A stretch of DNA of 64,000 bases, taken from Lineus longissimus. Its lineage: Eukaryota; Nemertea; Pilidiophora; Heteronemertea; Lineidae. A program made the position numbers and the translations under genes. Below the pieces are notes generated by a model that was not told the origin of the DNA, ran no database searches, and saw only the letters and a list, made by a program, of their open reading frames with translations. Positions 23,622 to 34,391 of this stretch are shown here, piece by piece. The stretch spans positions 11,350,501 through 11,414,500 of the forward strand of contig NC_088315.1 in assembly GCF_910592395.1 (NCBI RefSeq), in the 5' to 3' direction. How positions within the stretch are numbered: position 1 is the first letter of the stretch; each line of letters starts with the position of its first letter.

Positions 23622-23990
23622 ATGATAAACGACAATTTAAACAAATATTTTAACATGGGGTTCCAACCTAAATCAAAAGATCTTTGTGCTCATTATGACA
23701 ATTTTAACTTTAATTTAAATTACAAAACAAAAAAGTTTTGTGGTAAGTTTGAAGATTTAGAAATGGGTGAAAGATATAAAATTAAGGATCTTTGTATTCA
23801 TTATATTAAGTTTGGTAAAAGACTGGAAATTACTCTAGTGTTTCCCCTTCCTGGGAGTGTTGGTGAAATAACATTCGATCTCCCAGAACGTTATAACAAA
23901 ATGACAGAATTTGAGATGGAAGTATTAAAAGAAAATCCTGATATTTATTTTGTTTACAAGGGCGGAAATAAAATATCATTTGTTAAATGA
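23622..23990 (+). CDS. viral-cassette orf1, unknown function
   Basis: An intact ATG-to-TGA frame of 122 residues, the first recognisable gene of the cassette. It is rich in Asn, Lys, Phe and Tyr, with no signal peptide or membrane span. A stretch near residues 70-90 (LEITLVFPLPGSVGEITFDL) suggests beta structure. I do not recognise the family. It is followed by about 200 bp of A-rich, degenerate sequence before the next gene. Confidence 0.5.
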   Translation: MINDNLNKYFNMGFQPKSKDLCAHYDNFNFNLNYKTKKFCGKFEDLEMGERYKIKDLCIHYIKFGKRLEITLVFPLPGSVGEITFDLPERYNKMTEFEMEVLKENPDIYFVYKGGNKISFVK

Positions 23991-24187
23991 ATAATAAAAA
24001 TAAAAAAAATAAAAAACCTAAAATCCAGCAGAGCGAGCTTCGCTACACTTCATGTTGGCGCTCCCAAAAATAAAAAACTGAAAAATACTGAAAAATAAAA
24101 AAACTTAAAGTTTCTAAAATTAAAAAATTAAAATCCCGAAACTTAAAAAACTTAAAACTAACTTAAATAAATGCGTGAAAAATAGTT

Positions 24188-24928
24188 ATGATTGAGTCAA
24201 AGTGGTTGGGTGGTCAAAATGGTAACGATCTTACAATTCAGTTGGATGAGACGTTGCCTAATGTTGGTGGTATGCGACTTATCTTCGCCAGACTTCCCTG
24301 CACTTTTTACAACATTTCTAGAAAACTAGGAAACGACGCCTTCATAATCAAAAAGGGTAAAGGCAGTCACTACGTTATGCTTCCAGGTGGACTCTACACA
24401 ATAAAATCTTTCATTGAGGGTTTCAGAGATCAAATGGAACTAGATGGACATAACAAAAATGCTCTACACTTTAAACTCCAAGAAACAACCGGTAAACTTG
24501 GGATCAGTAGTAGAAAAAAAGATCAACTGCAGTATTGTCTAATCATTACGGAGAAAGTGAAATATCTTTTTGGGTTTAATGTTCGAAAGAGGGAATTTAT
24601 TGAGTTGGTAGGAAAACCCGACGAGTACATATCGGGCGACAAGCCAATTAATTTTAGACCGTTCGAATACTTACACATTCACTGTGATATAATCTATAAA
24701 AATGACATCATTTACAATTCAAGTAAGTCAGATTTGCTAGCAAGAATTCCATTAAAAGAGTGTGATTTCGGAGATACACTTAAACATTATTTGACGGGGT
24801 TGAGAAACAGACCATGTGAAGAAAAATTTAACAAATTTAGAATCTGGATAACCGATGAACACAACCGTCCTGTGGATTTCAATGGATCAGACGTACAACT
24901 AGAACTTCTCTTCTTACTAAATGAGTAG
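24188..24928 (+). CDS. candidate penton/minor capsid protein (single jelly roll)
   Basis: An intact 246-residue frame. The all-beta character, the FRPFEYLHIHCDIIY segment near residue 160 and the C-terminal FRIWITDEHNRPVDFNGSDV pattern resemble proteins found beside major capsid genes in Polinton-like elements, where the second jelly-roll protein forms the vertices. That match is from memory of the family pattern, not a search. There is no Cys-based active site. A TAAATAAATG motif lies 17 bp upstream, opening a five-codon frame, so the present ATG may be downstream of the ancestral start. Confidence 0.5.
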   Translation: MIESKWLGGQNGNDLTIQLDETLPNVGGMRLIFARLPCTFYNISRKLGNDAFIIKKGKGSHYVMLPGGLYTIKSFIEGFRDQMELDGHNKNALHFKLQETTGKLGISSRKKDQLQYCLIITEKVKYLFGFNVRKREFIELVGKPDEYISGDKPINFRPFEYLHIHCDIIYKNDIIYNSSKSDLLARIPLKECDFGDTLKHYLTGLRNRPCEEKFNKFRIWITDEHNRPVDFNGSDVQLELLFLLNE

Positions 24929-24931
24929 AAT

Positions 24932-25207
24932 TTGAGGTTATTCAAAACGTCCAAAAAATGGAAGAAAATACTAGAAGATGTTCAACGGGAACCTCAAAAA
25001 GATTCACACGAAGTGAGAGCTGGGGCGTTAACTCCTAACGGAGCACTAGCTCCTAACGGAGCTCCGGACGATCAATCTCAATCTCATCCATCCCCAAAAC
25101 AAACATCCCCGAAACAAAAACCCCCATCAGTAAAAATAAATACTAAGATATCTACTCCCCCAAAAGTTGTAGTACCCATAGAAGATTCTAGTATTTCACA
25201 TCTTTAA
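24932..25207 (+). CDS. viral-cassette orf3, proline/lysine-rich protein
   Basis: An open frame of about 91 residues with no ATG at its head. It begins at a TTG four bases after the previous stop, so the original start codon may have mutated. The N-terminus is basic (TSKKWKKILEDVQ). The rest is Pro, Ser, Lys and Gln-rich with two small repeats (LTPNGA and LAPNGA). It is probably disordered. Function is unknown. Confidence 0.4.
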   Translation: MRLFKTSKKWKKILEDVQREPQKDSHEVRAGALTPNGALAPNGAPDDQSQSHPSPKQTSPKQKPPSVKINTKISTPPKVVVPIEDSSISHL

Positions 25208-25222
25208 AATTATCCTAAATAA

Positions 25223-25868
25223 ATGAGTGAGAGTAATGAAAATATAATTGATCCTAATTTACCAGAATACGTAAAATATGCAGATAAACCACAAGAATTT
25301 AGACTCCAACAGATTTGTGAAGTCAATAAGTATTTGGAGGAGGAGATTGAGTTAAGAAGAAAGATATTCTCAAAGTACAAAAAAGCATTCAACGCAATTA
25401 CTGGCATTAACCACTTCCTTAATTTAACTAGCGTAGCAGCTGGATCAGTTGGTGTGTCCGCATTAGCAGGTGTAATAACCGCACCAATAGGTTTGGCGTT
25501 AGGGGGAGTGACAATTGGAAGCGCCATTATCTCATCGGCCCAAAGTTGGGAGAAAAATACATACTTAGAAAAATAAGAAAACATGAGAAAATAGGAATGT
25601 TGGCAATTTAAAAAATCAACACCATTAATGATTTAGTCAGTAAAGCCATTAACGATTCTCACATCACAACCAAGGAAACTTATTAATCATAAAAGAAAAG
25701 GAGAAATATGTTTCTATGAAAAATAAACAGAGAAATAAACAAAGAGATGCTCCGTTAGGAGCCGGCACCCTTTTAGATACTATTGATGTTGAAACCTTAA
25801 AACAATCTTTTTTAGAGCAGGGGAAAAAATGGCCAAAACGGAAATGTTGGAACATCAAGTCACAGTAA
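25223..25868 (+). pseudogene. viral-cassette orf4, hydrophobic-core membrane protein, C-terminus decayed
   Basis: It starts at ATG in TAAATAAATG. Residues 1-60 are polar and probably helical (EVNKYLEEEIELRRKIFSKY). Residues 65-100 are a small-residue hydrophobic block (VGVSALAGVITAPIGLALGG) that could insert in a membrane. The frame stops at 25576, but coding-like text continues in other frames to about 25868 (Lys/Glu-rich, including an EQGKK-type end), showing later stops and indels. This kind of protein recurs in similar cassettes I recall from cnidarian and other marine genomes. Its role is unknown. Confidence 0.55.
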
Positions 25869-25943
25869 ATTATGTTTACAATTATTATTCACCAGTAATC
25901 CCTTCAGTAATGCCATCGGCGCCTCTCTATTTCGCTTAAATAA

Positions 25944-27072
25944 ATGTTTTACTATCCGCTGGCAGAGGAGAGAAAGCCCGGAAGGAAGACTATTGATTGT
26001 GACTTTTTTAATTTTGCGGTGTATGTTAGTGATGACGACTTTTTCAAAATAAAAGAAAGTAATATAACTCCGGGATTTTTACGTTTGAAAAATATATCAG
26101 ATTGTTTGCGACTGGAAAAAAAACCATTATCGTTTTACCAGAATCAATTCAACATGGCAGTGTGGTTTGCAACAACCGGCTGTGGGGTTCGGTCAACCAA
26201 CACCTGAATCACAAAATTCCAATGATCAGATCGTTTTATAGATTCCACACATATTACCAGATTTGTAAAATTATGAAAAACTTTCAGATCCCTTGCCCGG
26301 GAGAAATAAATTTTAACGAAACAAATAATGGTATTAACCGAGGAAAGCTGGGAGAGTTGCTGAGTGAGTTTGGTTTAAAAGACGAGTATGATTTTTCGAT
26401 TTTTGACGGATGGACTTCTTGGAGTGTTCCAGACTATAATTCCAACATCACAGATCCAGGTTACTACATTAATGACTCAAAAATAATTTTTTTCCTGATG
26501 CAGGTTCGCGAAAATAAAATGCCTCCAATGTTTACTGCAGATTGGGATGCTGGAATGGCTACCTTCAAATATCCAGATACCTTCATCAAGTGGCATGTTA
26601 ATCAACATAAAAATGTTTTTGGCGTTATCAAACAGAACCCCTGCCAAACGTATCAACAATTTATGATTTTTAAGTCATCTGGTTTCTCAAACCACGGTAT
26701 CGAGCGACTGAACGATTATGTACGAACATTATGTTTACTGCAAACTAGGGGCCCAAGCACTCATCAGAACTCCGATTACGGGAGCAACAGGAACTGAATT
26801 TGATGCCCAGAAAGAATTTACCAAACTTTTAAAAGACTTAATCAACAAACACGCCGACATTCCTACCCCAATTCAAAGGTATCAAAAATCAATTGCCGAA
26901 ACCCACACCAGATTGGATTATGTAATCACCCCGGGTTTATACATCATTGGATCCAACATGGTTTTAAAAATCGGGAACATCATGAATTACAACAATAATA
27001 TTTTGATAGCGCCGTCAAAAATGAGTATTGGGAAAAATGATATCAATTGCAAAAGAATTCTGCACCCCCTTT
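25944..27072 (+). pseudogene. viral-cassette orf5, large conserved protein with two frameshifts
   Basis: It starts at ATG in TAAATAAATG. Homogeneous protein text runs in three successive frames: 25944-26207, then about 26190-26740, then about 26740-27072. At least two indels therefore split a gene of roughly 370 codons. It has no obvious enzyme motif. Aromatic-rich patches (DCDFFNFAVYVSDDDFFKIK and GINRGKLGELLSEFGL) and a C-terminal beta-like region (GLYIIGSNMVLKIGNIMNYN) suggest a structural protein. It is the second-largest gene of the cassette and may be a further virion component. Confidence 0.55.
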
Positions 27073-27073
27073 A

Positions 27074-27297
27074 ATGAAAGGTCCGCCCGTAAAGACTTAC
27101 AAATTGAAAGCTGAGGATAAAAAGATCCCTGAGGAGCGCCAGCCTCCGGAACAATCAGCACCACAGAAAAATCATTAAGTGGGGGAATAAAAAAGGTAGT
27201 TTTTCTAGCGGGAGCTCCACCGATCACGAAAATATTAATTTTATCTTAGCGGCAGTAGCCGGTGGAGTTGTCAGTTTAATTTGGTATTTTAACTAAT
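27074..27297 (+). pseudogene. viral-cassette orf6, small C-terminally anchored membrane protein
   Basis: The ATG at 27074 opens 34 polar, Lys/Glu/Pro-rich codons to a TAA at 27176. After further indels a clear membrane span (FILAAVAGGVVSLIWY) ends at a TAA at 27295-27297, just before the next gene. The layout (disordered head, single C-terminal span) is plain although the frame is broken. Confidence 0.4.
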
Positions 27298-27301
27298 CTA
27301 A

Positions 27302-27660
27302 ATGGATGAAGGCGAAGATGATGGAATAGAAATGGGAGATAATAGTGGCAATGAAGTTAGTGGTCCTGAACCTAATCCTGAAAACCCTGACGATGATCCA
27401 AATAGTCAATACAACACCGGAGTTGGACAAAAAAATAATCTAACTGCAGAAACCTCATTTTCTTCTACACCCTATAGAACCAGTGGCACTTCTTGGAACC
27501 AAGAACTTGAAGTTAAAGCTGAAAAAGTTAGAGATAGTCTGGATAATAGGGTTGAATTTGATGATGTGTGGATATACAGAAGCGAAAAAATAAAAGTTCT
27601 AAATAATAAAAATTTCACCAACACCCAAAACTTTAAGTTTGACCCCGAGGGATTAGATAT
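27302..27660 (+). pseudogene. viral-cassette orf7, 5' part (split by gypsy insertion)
   Basis: It starts at ATG in CTAAATG. The first 50 residues are acidic and Asn/Pro-rich (MDEGEDDGIEMGDNSG), then a more ordered region begins. The frame runs into the 5' LTR at 27661. The remaining part, at 37062-37318, continues in the same phase once the retrotransposon and one copy of the 4-bp target are discounted. The whole gene would have been about 200 codons. Function is unknown. Confidence 0.55.
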
Positions 27661-28173
27661 TGTAATCGTATTGTGTACAAAGGTTGTTGTCATTGCTTAT
27701 CGTACCTTTAAGGAACAGGTAGCATGTATGCAGGACCGAAATAGTCTACAGGTAGTTTCAGGTGCGATGCCCCCGCCGCAATGCGCCATAATGCTAGCCT
27801 TTCATTGGCTGCAAAATGTTCCAGTCAGTGGCGCATTGCCCGGGCGCATTGCGGGCCTACCTGTGTGACGCAGCGATGACGCTTTATGCTGCATTGCAGT
27901 GGCGTATTGCAGCCCCTTTACGGCACCCTGATTGGTTGGCTCCTGTATATATGCCCTTTCCTTGAAGGTGGGAGGACAATTATTATTATTATGATTTCGG
28001 ATAGTCAAGTAGAGTCAAATAAACGAAAGTACGTATCGTATCTACTTCTCGTGTGGAAGTTTCTCCTTACGATCCCAGAGAGTTAGTTTCCCCAGGATGG
28101 ACGGAAAGGTAAAGATTGGTCTCCCCCTATAGTTATGGCCAATACGACGAGTGGACAACACGATTAGATAACA
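27661..28173 (+). repeat. gypsy 5' LTR
   Basis: It starts TGTAATCG and ends GATAACA, 513 bp. It contains a TATA-like TGTATATATG around 27942 and an AATAAA near 28019. It differs from the 3' LTR by an A/T change near 27918 and a G/A change near 28029. Confidence 0.95.
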
Positions 28174-28174
28174 C

Positions 28175-28190
28175 TGGTGGAGAATGCAGT
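28175..28190 (+). promoter_or_regulatory. candidate tRNA primer-binding site
   Basis: TGGTGGAGAATGC lies one base after the 5' LTR, the usual position and TGG start of a site complementary to a tRNA 3' end. I cannot name the tRNA. Confidence 0.5.
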
Positions 28191-28305
28191 GGTTTAAGGA
28201 GAGACGGAAGCACGAGAAGGACGCTGAACGTTTGGTTTTGGAGTAAAAACACGTAAATTGACTCAACGAGATTTTGACGCTGTTTCCTCGATACTCAATC
28301 CAAGC

Positions 28306-29484
28306 ATGGCTACTTCGGGCGAAGCTGCGGAGAGAGCGGAGCGATTGATCAGCGAACTGGAAGAACTTCGCGTGGCTTCCGAATTGCAACGAGTTTCCTT
28401 CGACAAATACCGGGATTCTGCCGAAGCACAGTCTCGGGATGTAGCAAATTCACTTGAAGGCATCAAAAACGATCTAACGAAATTCGAGCCAGGAAGTGTT
28501 TATACTGACCAAATTAAGAAACTCTTGGAAGACGTTGAGGCTCGCTGTGGCAAACTTTCGAGTGATATCACGCATACCAAGGGTGGTAAGGGTAACATTT
28601 TCAAACTAAAAGGCTTAACGTCCCTCAAGCCGGATCATTTCAATGGGACGGGCGATGCAACTGCTTGGATAGAGAATTTTGAACATTTCACGACGCTGCT
28701 CAATTGGACCGACAAGGAACGGGTAACTGGTTTTCTCTTGTTTTTGCGGGCAGTTGCTCTTTCTTGGTACCAGGGCCTTCCAACAGAAAAGAAAGACACT
28801 TGGGCACATCTTAAAGATGCGTTCGCCATACGGTACGAGGGAAAAGGTCACAAGTGGGTGAAAGCGAGAGAACTGCAGAACAGGAAACTCTTGCCGGGAG
28901 AATCTTTAGACAGTTACACCGACGACATTCGCCGATGGAGTAGGGATCTAGATCTACCTGATCACATTCTGCTTGGTGCCTACATTGAAGGTCTGCCCCA
29001 ACAGATCCGCCAAATCGTGTGGCAAGGAATGCCTGAATCGTTCGAACAAGCCGAAAAGGCCGCTCAAAACGCTGTCAAAATGTTGAAGCTCGAAGGAGCC
29101 AAAGGCGACAGTCTCGCCCATTTCGAAGCTGACCAAGTCTCTAAGTCCGTACAGGAAGGAATGGAAAAGATTGAACGCCTTCTCTGCCAAATGTTGGAGG
29201 AACAACCCAACCAAGACAGCGGACGAACAACCAACACCAGGCCAGCTTATGTAAGACGTGATGCCCCAGGACGCTCCCAACGCGACAGCAGGGGGCGCAT
29301 AGTGTGCCATGGGTGTGGTTTTGCGGGCCACGTTATTCGTGAATGCAAGCTGAAAAACGTACAGTGTCATCAGTGTGGTGCATGGGGTCATGTTCGAACC
29401 AGGTGTCCTCAGCGAGACGGGCCCAGAGATTCCAGGCCAACCGAGCCGAGAGCCGGAAATGAGAGCCAACAACAGGCCCAATAG
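28306..29484 (+). CDS. gag: gypsy Gag polyprotein
   Basis: An intact frame from ATG 28306 to TAG 29482-29484, about 392 codons. The N-terminal coiled-coil is followed by a retrotransposon capsid region (TAWIENFEHFTTLLNWTDKE, then LRAVALSWYQGLP), and two CCHC zinc knuckles at 29305-29346 (CHGCGFAGHVIREC) and 29365-29406 (CHQCGAWGHVRTRC) for RNA binding. It forms the particle shell. The same frame stays open after two TAG codons into a Lys/Arg-rich linker leading to the protease. Confidence 0.9.
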   Translation: MATSGEAAERAERLISELEELRVASELQRVSFDKYRDSAEAQSRDVANSLEGIKNDLTKFEPGSVYTDQIKKLLEDVEARCGKLSSDITHTKGGKGNIFKLKGLTSLKPDHFNGTGDATAWIENFEHFTTLLNWTDKERVTGFLLFLRAVALSWYQGLPTEKKDTWAHLKDAFAIRYEGKGHKWVKARELQNRKLLPGESLDSYTDDIRRWSRDLDLPDHILLGAYIEGLPQQIRQIVWQGMPESFEQAEKAAQNAVKMLKLEGAKGDSLAHFEADQVSKSVQEGMEKIERLLCQMLEEQPNQDSGRTTNTRPAYVRRDAPGRSQRDSRGRIVCHGCGFAGHVIRECKLKNVQCHQCGAWGHVRTRCPQRDGPRDSRPTEPRAGNESQQQAQ

Positions 29485-32400
29485 GGCCCCGGTAGACAGT
29501 AGTGGCGAAATCTGTCAAAACCAGCAGCGCCTCCAGATATATCAGAAGAAGGACAATGTAATAAAGATTCAAGGACGTTACATAACGTAACGCCGAATGT
29601 CGGACTGACAGGACAGCCAGTCACTCCCGAGTTACGTGGAAAGAAGTCTGACACTCCCCACTGCGACGCTGTGAAGACCAGGAAAAACGACCGAAAGAAA
29701 AAGAACCGTGGTTCCAAGAGGAAAGCTCCATCTGATTCCGGACTCAATGACGAGAAATGCTCACCAACCATTGCAAATTTAGATAGCAGGACAATTCCGT
29801 TGAAAATCGGGGACACGACCGTGGACGCTTTTGGACTCGGGTGCATCAGTATCGGTATGTAGTTTTGATTTTTTCAAACATTTGCAAGGTCCATTCAATT
29901 TGCAACCATCTCAGAGTACTTTGGGATGTGATATCACCTGTGCTAACGGGGGGAAAATTACCCCGTGGGGATCGGTCAAATTGCAGATCTCCTTATTAGA
30001 TAAAGACATCACCCAGCAGGTAGAAATTCTGAAAGGTATCACACAACCTTTAATTTTGGGAATGGACTTTTTAACTGCAAATGGCATTATTCTAAATTTG
30101 AAAAATAACACCTTGCAAATGGATGACATAATCATACCGATAGACACTGACGCCAAATTCGTGTCTCGAGTCCGGTTATTGTCTCAAAATACTGTTATTA
30201 TCCCATCAAGATCAGAAGCTATTATTCGAGTATTTACAGCGGGTAGAAATAAGGCAGAAGGCCAAGCAGGGTTTTTAGATCCACATAATAAGTTGTTTCA
30301 GAAACATGGGCTGTTTGGAGCCCACAGCATTGGTATTATTAAACGCCGGGTGTGTCCGATGAAAGTGTTGAATCCCTCAAACGCACCAATTCGAGTATTT
30401 AAAGGGGCACATCTTGCTACCTTGTCCACAGTTGATCTTGACGCAAAAATACCAGATGAAGAGTTCATGTCTGTAGATGATGAAGGCATTGGAAATGAAC
30501 CAAATACACCATTGTTGTCACAATTAAAAGACTTGGTTGAAAAATCATCATTAACTGGTACTGATAAGGATGAGTTAGAAGCTTTGGTGACCCAATATTC
30601 GGATATTTTTGCTGAAAATATATTAGACTTAACCGAAGCAAAAGATTTCGAATGTGAAATTGAAATGAAACCTGGTGAGATTGTTCGTAAACGCCCGTAC
30701 AGGGTGCCTTATGCACTTCGTGACATTTTAGACAAGCAATTAGAAAAATTAGAAGCAGCTGGTATCATCGAACCCAGTACGTCTAACTGGAGCTCACCTG
30801 CCTTACTAGTCCCTAAAGGAACTGGACATAGATTAATCGTGGATTTTAGAGCCGTTAACAAACTTGTAAAATGCCAGGCAACCCCGATTCCATCTATAAA
30901 TGAAACATTGGCCATGTGCGGCCAAGCTAATGCCTCTATCTTTTCTACTATGGACTTGAACTCTGGATTTTTTCAATTAAAATTGTCAAAAAAGTCCCGT
31001 GAAAAACTCGCTTTTGTGACGAGCCATCCAGGTAAGCTCTGGCAGTTCTGCAGGTTGCCGATGGGTGTCTCTGCGTCACCCGCCATTTTTCAGCAGTTTA
31101 TGCAGAGTACTATACAGGGCGTTCCAAATACCATGGTTTACCTGGATGATATCATTTCGTTCGCCAGCTCGTGGACTGAACATAAACAACATTTAGAACA
31201 ACTTTTTATACGGCTACGAGCTGCCAATCTCAAATTGAAACCCAGTAAATGTAAATTTGCAAGAGATCAACTGAATTTTCTCGGCCATGTTTTAAATTCC
31301 GATGGGATTCGGGTGGATGACAATAAAATTAAAGCTGTGAGCGAGTATCCAAGACCACAAAATTTGACGCAAGTCCGTGCATTTTTGGGCCTAGCAAATT
31401 ACTTTCGTAAAATGATCAAAAACTTTGCTGCTATGGCACTCCCGTTGAATCAGCTTACCAAGAAAAATGTGCGTTTCCATTGGTCACCTGAGTGTGAGGT
31501 TGCATTTGAAAAGCTAAAACTTGCATTGACTACTGCTCCTGTCTTAGCGTATCCAGATTTTACAAAACCATTCTACCTGTATACGGACGCATCTAATTTC
31601 AGTATGGGGTATTCACTTGTACAAATTAATGACAAAGGGCAGGAGGTTGTGATTGGCTATGGCGGCAAAGCATTTGATTCGGCACAACGGTCATATTCGG
31701 CATCTGAGCGAGAATGTCTAGCAATAGTATGTGGCATCCAGCACTTTAAATTCTTTCTTTACGGGAAGCCATTTATCATCCAAAGTGACCACTCTTGCTT
31801 ACAGTGGCTTTTCAAACAACAGAGTGATGGTGTTCTTACAGGTAGATTGGCTAGGTGGAGTTTGATTCTGCAAAGTTATCAATATACTATTCAACATAAA
31901 AGTGGTGCAAAATGTGGTGATGCAGACGGTCTTTCGAGACGACTGTATCACCCCACACTAAACACTATCAATTTGGAAAATGTAAACCTTCCCAAAGAGC
32001 AACGTAAAGACCCTGCGCTCAAACAAATCATTGATTACCTTGAAACTAAAGTACTACCTGACGACAAGTCGGCAGCTCGCCGTTTGTTGTTGCGAATAGA
32101 CCAATTTGTTCTGAAAGATGATGGATGCCTAGTACACCTTACAACGTTAAACCGAAAGGCCGATAAAGATATGGTCGTATGCCCAGTGATTCCTAGCCAC
32201 CTGCGTGCAGAAATCTTACACGGATTACATGAAACAGGTTTTGGTGGGCACCAAGCCATTGAACGAACATATCTAAAGATAAAAGAACGGTTCTATTGGG
32301 ACAATCAGTACGTTGATGTTAAGGAATATGTAAAGTCCTGCGTAGACTGTCAAATCCGTCAAACAAACAAACCAGTGACTCGAGCTCCTTTAAATCCTTT

Positions 32401-34092
32401 ACCAATTCCACCGATCATGTCTGCTTGGAGTATTGACTTTGTGGCTCCATTGCCTACCACGCCACGTGGTCACAAATATTTGGTTACTTTCATAGACCAT
32501 TTCTCGTCTTGGATGGAAGCATTTCCAATCAAAGATATGACTGCCAAGACAGCAGCTACTATTTTAGTGGATGAAATCTTTTGTCGATTCGGAGCATTTT
32601 CTACAATCTTATCCGATAGAATTTTTGTCACAATTGTTCAAAGAAACTGTACGCATGCTTGGAGCTCGGTCATTATTTACGACGGCTTACCATCCTTCCT
32701 GTAATGGCAAACTCGAGAGACACCATAAAAGTTTGGGACAAATTCTCTCCAAGATGGTCTCGGACAAGTCACAAACGTCGTGGGATCTATTTGTGCCCTC
32801 AGCTTTATTTGCTCTTCGAACGTCAGTTGGCACAGTTTCAACGAGATTCTCCCCATACGATATCGTGTACGGTCGGCAAGCCCAGGTACCCATCCAGAGA
32901 GCACTTAATCCGCTAAAGGAGACATTTACTACCTACAAGGATTATTACGGTAACCTGGTCGCAAAACTCGATCTCATTCATGACACGGTGAAGAAGAACT
33001 TGGAGGATAGTAAGCGAAAGATGCGTCAACAATACAACAAATCTGCTAAGGAGGTTGACATAGAAGTCGGAGATCGTGTTTGGCTCTATCATCCAGTCTT
33101 GAAGGTTGGTCAATCCAAAAAGCTGGCGCAGAAATGGAACGGCCCGTACCGCGTCATCGGTAAGCAGGGAAACGTCAATTTCAAGATCCGTACGGAGGAT
33201 AACAAACCTGTCACGCAGTTTGTCCATGCCAACCGTCTCAGGCGAGTTTACGATCTCCATAGACGACCCAAGGAGCCACCCGTCCAACTTCCTCCAGCTG
33301 ACGGACAAGACCATGCCGTGCTGAAACCAGATGAATTTCCACCTGATGCCTTTGAACGGGATGTACAGGTTCCGTTAGCGCCACGAGGGGACAAGAAAAT
33401 CAAACAGACACGGCGACAACGCAAAGTTCAGGAGGTGATCGCACCTGGATCTCAGCCTCAGGCAAAAGAGGAACCCGATGACATTTACTATGTAGATAAG
33501 ATCGAAGGCCATAAAACGGTCAAAGGTATGGGCGGTTATTTCCGCATAAATAGAGGTTGTCTCAAATAGACATTTTATGTCGTGTTATGACTCGAATAGA
33601 CGTTTGGTGGCGCTCGTTTTAACGGAGACGTACCTGAAATAAACATATTGTGTCGTATCTCAAATAGACATACACTCAAATAGACGTTTGGTGGCGCTCG
33701 TATCTCAAATAAAGCGCCACCAAACGTCTATTTGAGTGTATGTCTATTTGAAAAGCGCCACCAAACGTCTATTTGAGTTATACACAAAAATCAGAAAACA
33801 CGACAATATATGTTTATTTGAGATACGAGCGCCACCAAACGTCTATTTGAGTGTATGTCTATTTGAAAAGCGCCACCAAACGTCTATTCGAGTCATAACA
33901 CGACATAAAATGTCTATTTGAGACAACCTCTATTTATGCGGAAATAACCGCCCATACAAAGGAAAGCGATGGTTCAAAATTCGTTGGATCGGTTTCTCAC
34001 AGACAACTTGGGAACCTATTGAGAACATTTTGAATAAGAACTTGTTTCAGGAATACGATGAACAGCGAAAGCTGCGCAAACGGAAGGATTAG
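29485..34092 (+). pseudogene. pol: gypsy Pol polyprotein: protease, RT, RNase H, integrase, chromodomain; broken
   Basis: The linker in gag frame runs to a one-base shift in a T run at 29829-29832, then the protease motif LDSGASVSVC (29831-). Reverse transcriptase has YLDDI at 31139-31150, RNase H has YTDAS and SERECLA. The integrase has a His2Cys2 finger (HETGFGGHQ to SCVDCQ), first Asp in WSIDF, second in LSDR and Glu in GKLERHH. A second frameshift lies at about 32620-32632, between the last two. A C-terminal chromodomain (YYVDKIEG, then KRWFKIRWIGF and TTWEP) is split by the MITE at 33527-33956. It ends at TAG 34090-34092. Confidence 0.9.
33527..33956. mobile_element. 430-bp palindromic MITE inside the chromodomain, 6-bp target duplication
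   Basis: Ends TATGGGCGGTTATTTCCGCA and its inverse are flanked by CAAAGG at 33521-33526 and 33957-33962. The arms are about 80 bp and nearly identical. The middle holds further direct and inverted copies of CAAACGTCTATTTGAGT. Counting it out leaves the chromodomain in phase, which fixes the boundaries. A 6-bp duplication is unusual for common MITE families. Confidence 0.9.
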
Positions 34093-34391
34093 TTACTTCC
34101 GGGTGTTTCTGTGCAGACGAGACTTACAAACTTCTACCTTCAGATCTGAGCAATATATCTAGCCTATGCCACCTAGAAGTAAGATAGGCCGGCATAGTAC
34201 ACACCTTACGGTACTTGGATTAGTTCCAACCGTTGTTTATAAACGGAAAATTAATGCATGGTGTTTAGTGCCGACAATACATGTCATTGCTACACCTGCA
34301 TCGCTAACGTTTGTTTGTTTATATTTTACCGTATAATGAATGAATGACGTCACCAGGTGCACTACGTGATTAAGGAGTTTTACTTTCTCTA

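Noticed and set aside
28954-29481. 175-residue minus-strand ORF opposite gag
   Set aside because: It is a shadow frame of gag; the zinc knuckles and capsid text are on the plus strand.
29671-29862. Separate small basic ORF between gag and pol as an extra gene
   Set aside because: It is in the gag frame and leads straight into the protease after a one-base shift, so it is the Gag-Pol linker.
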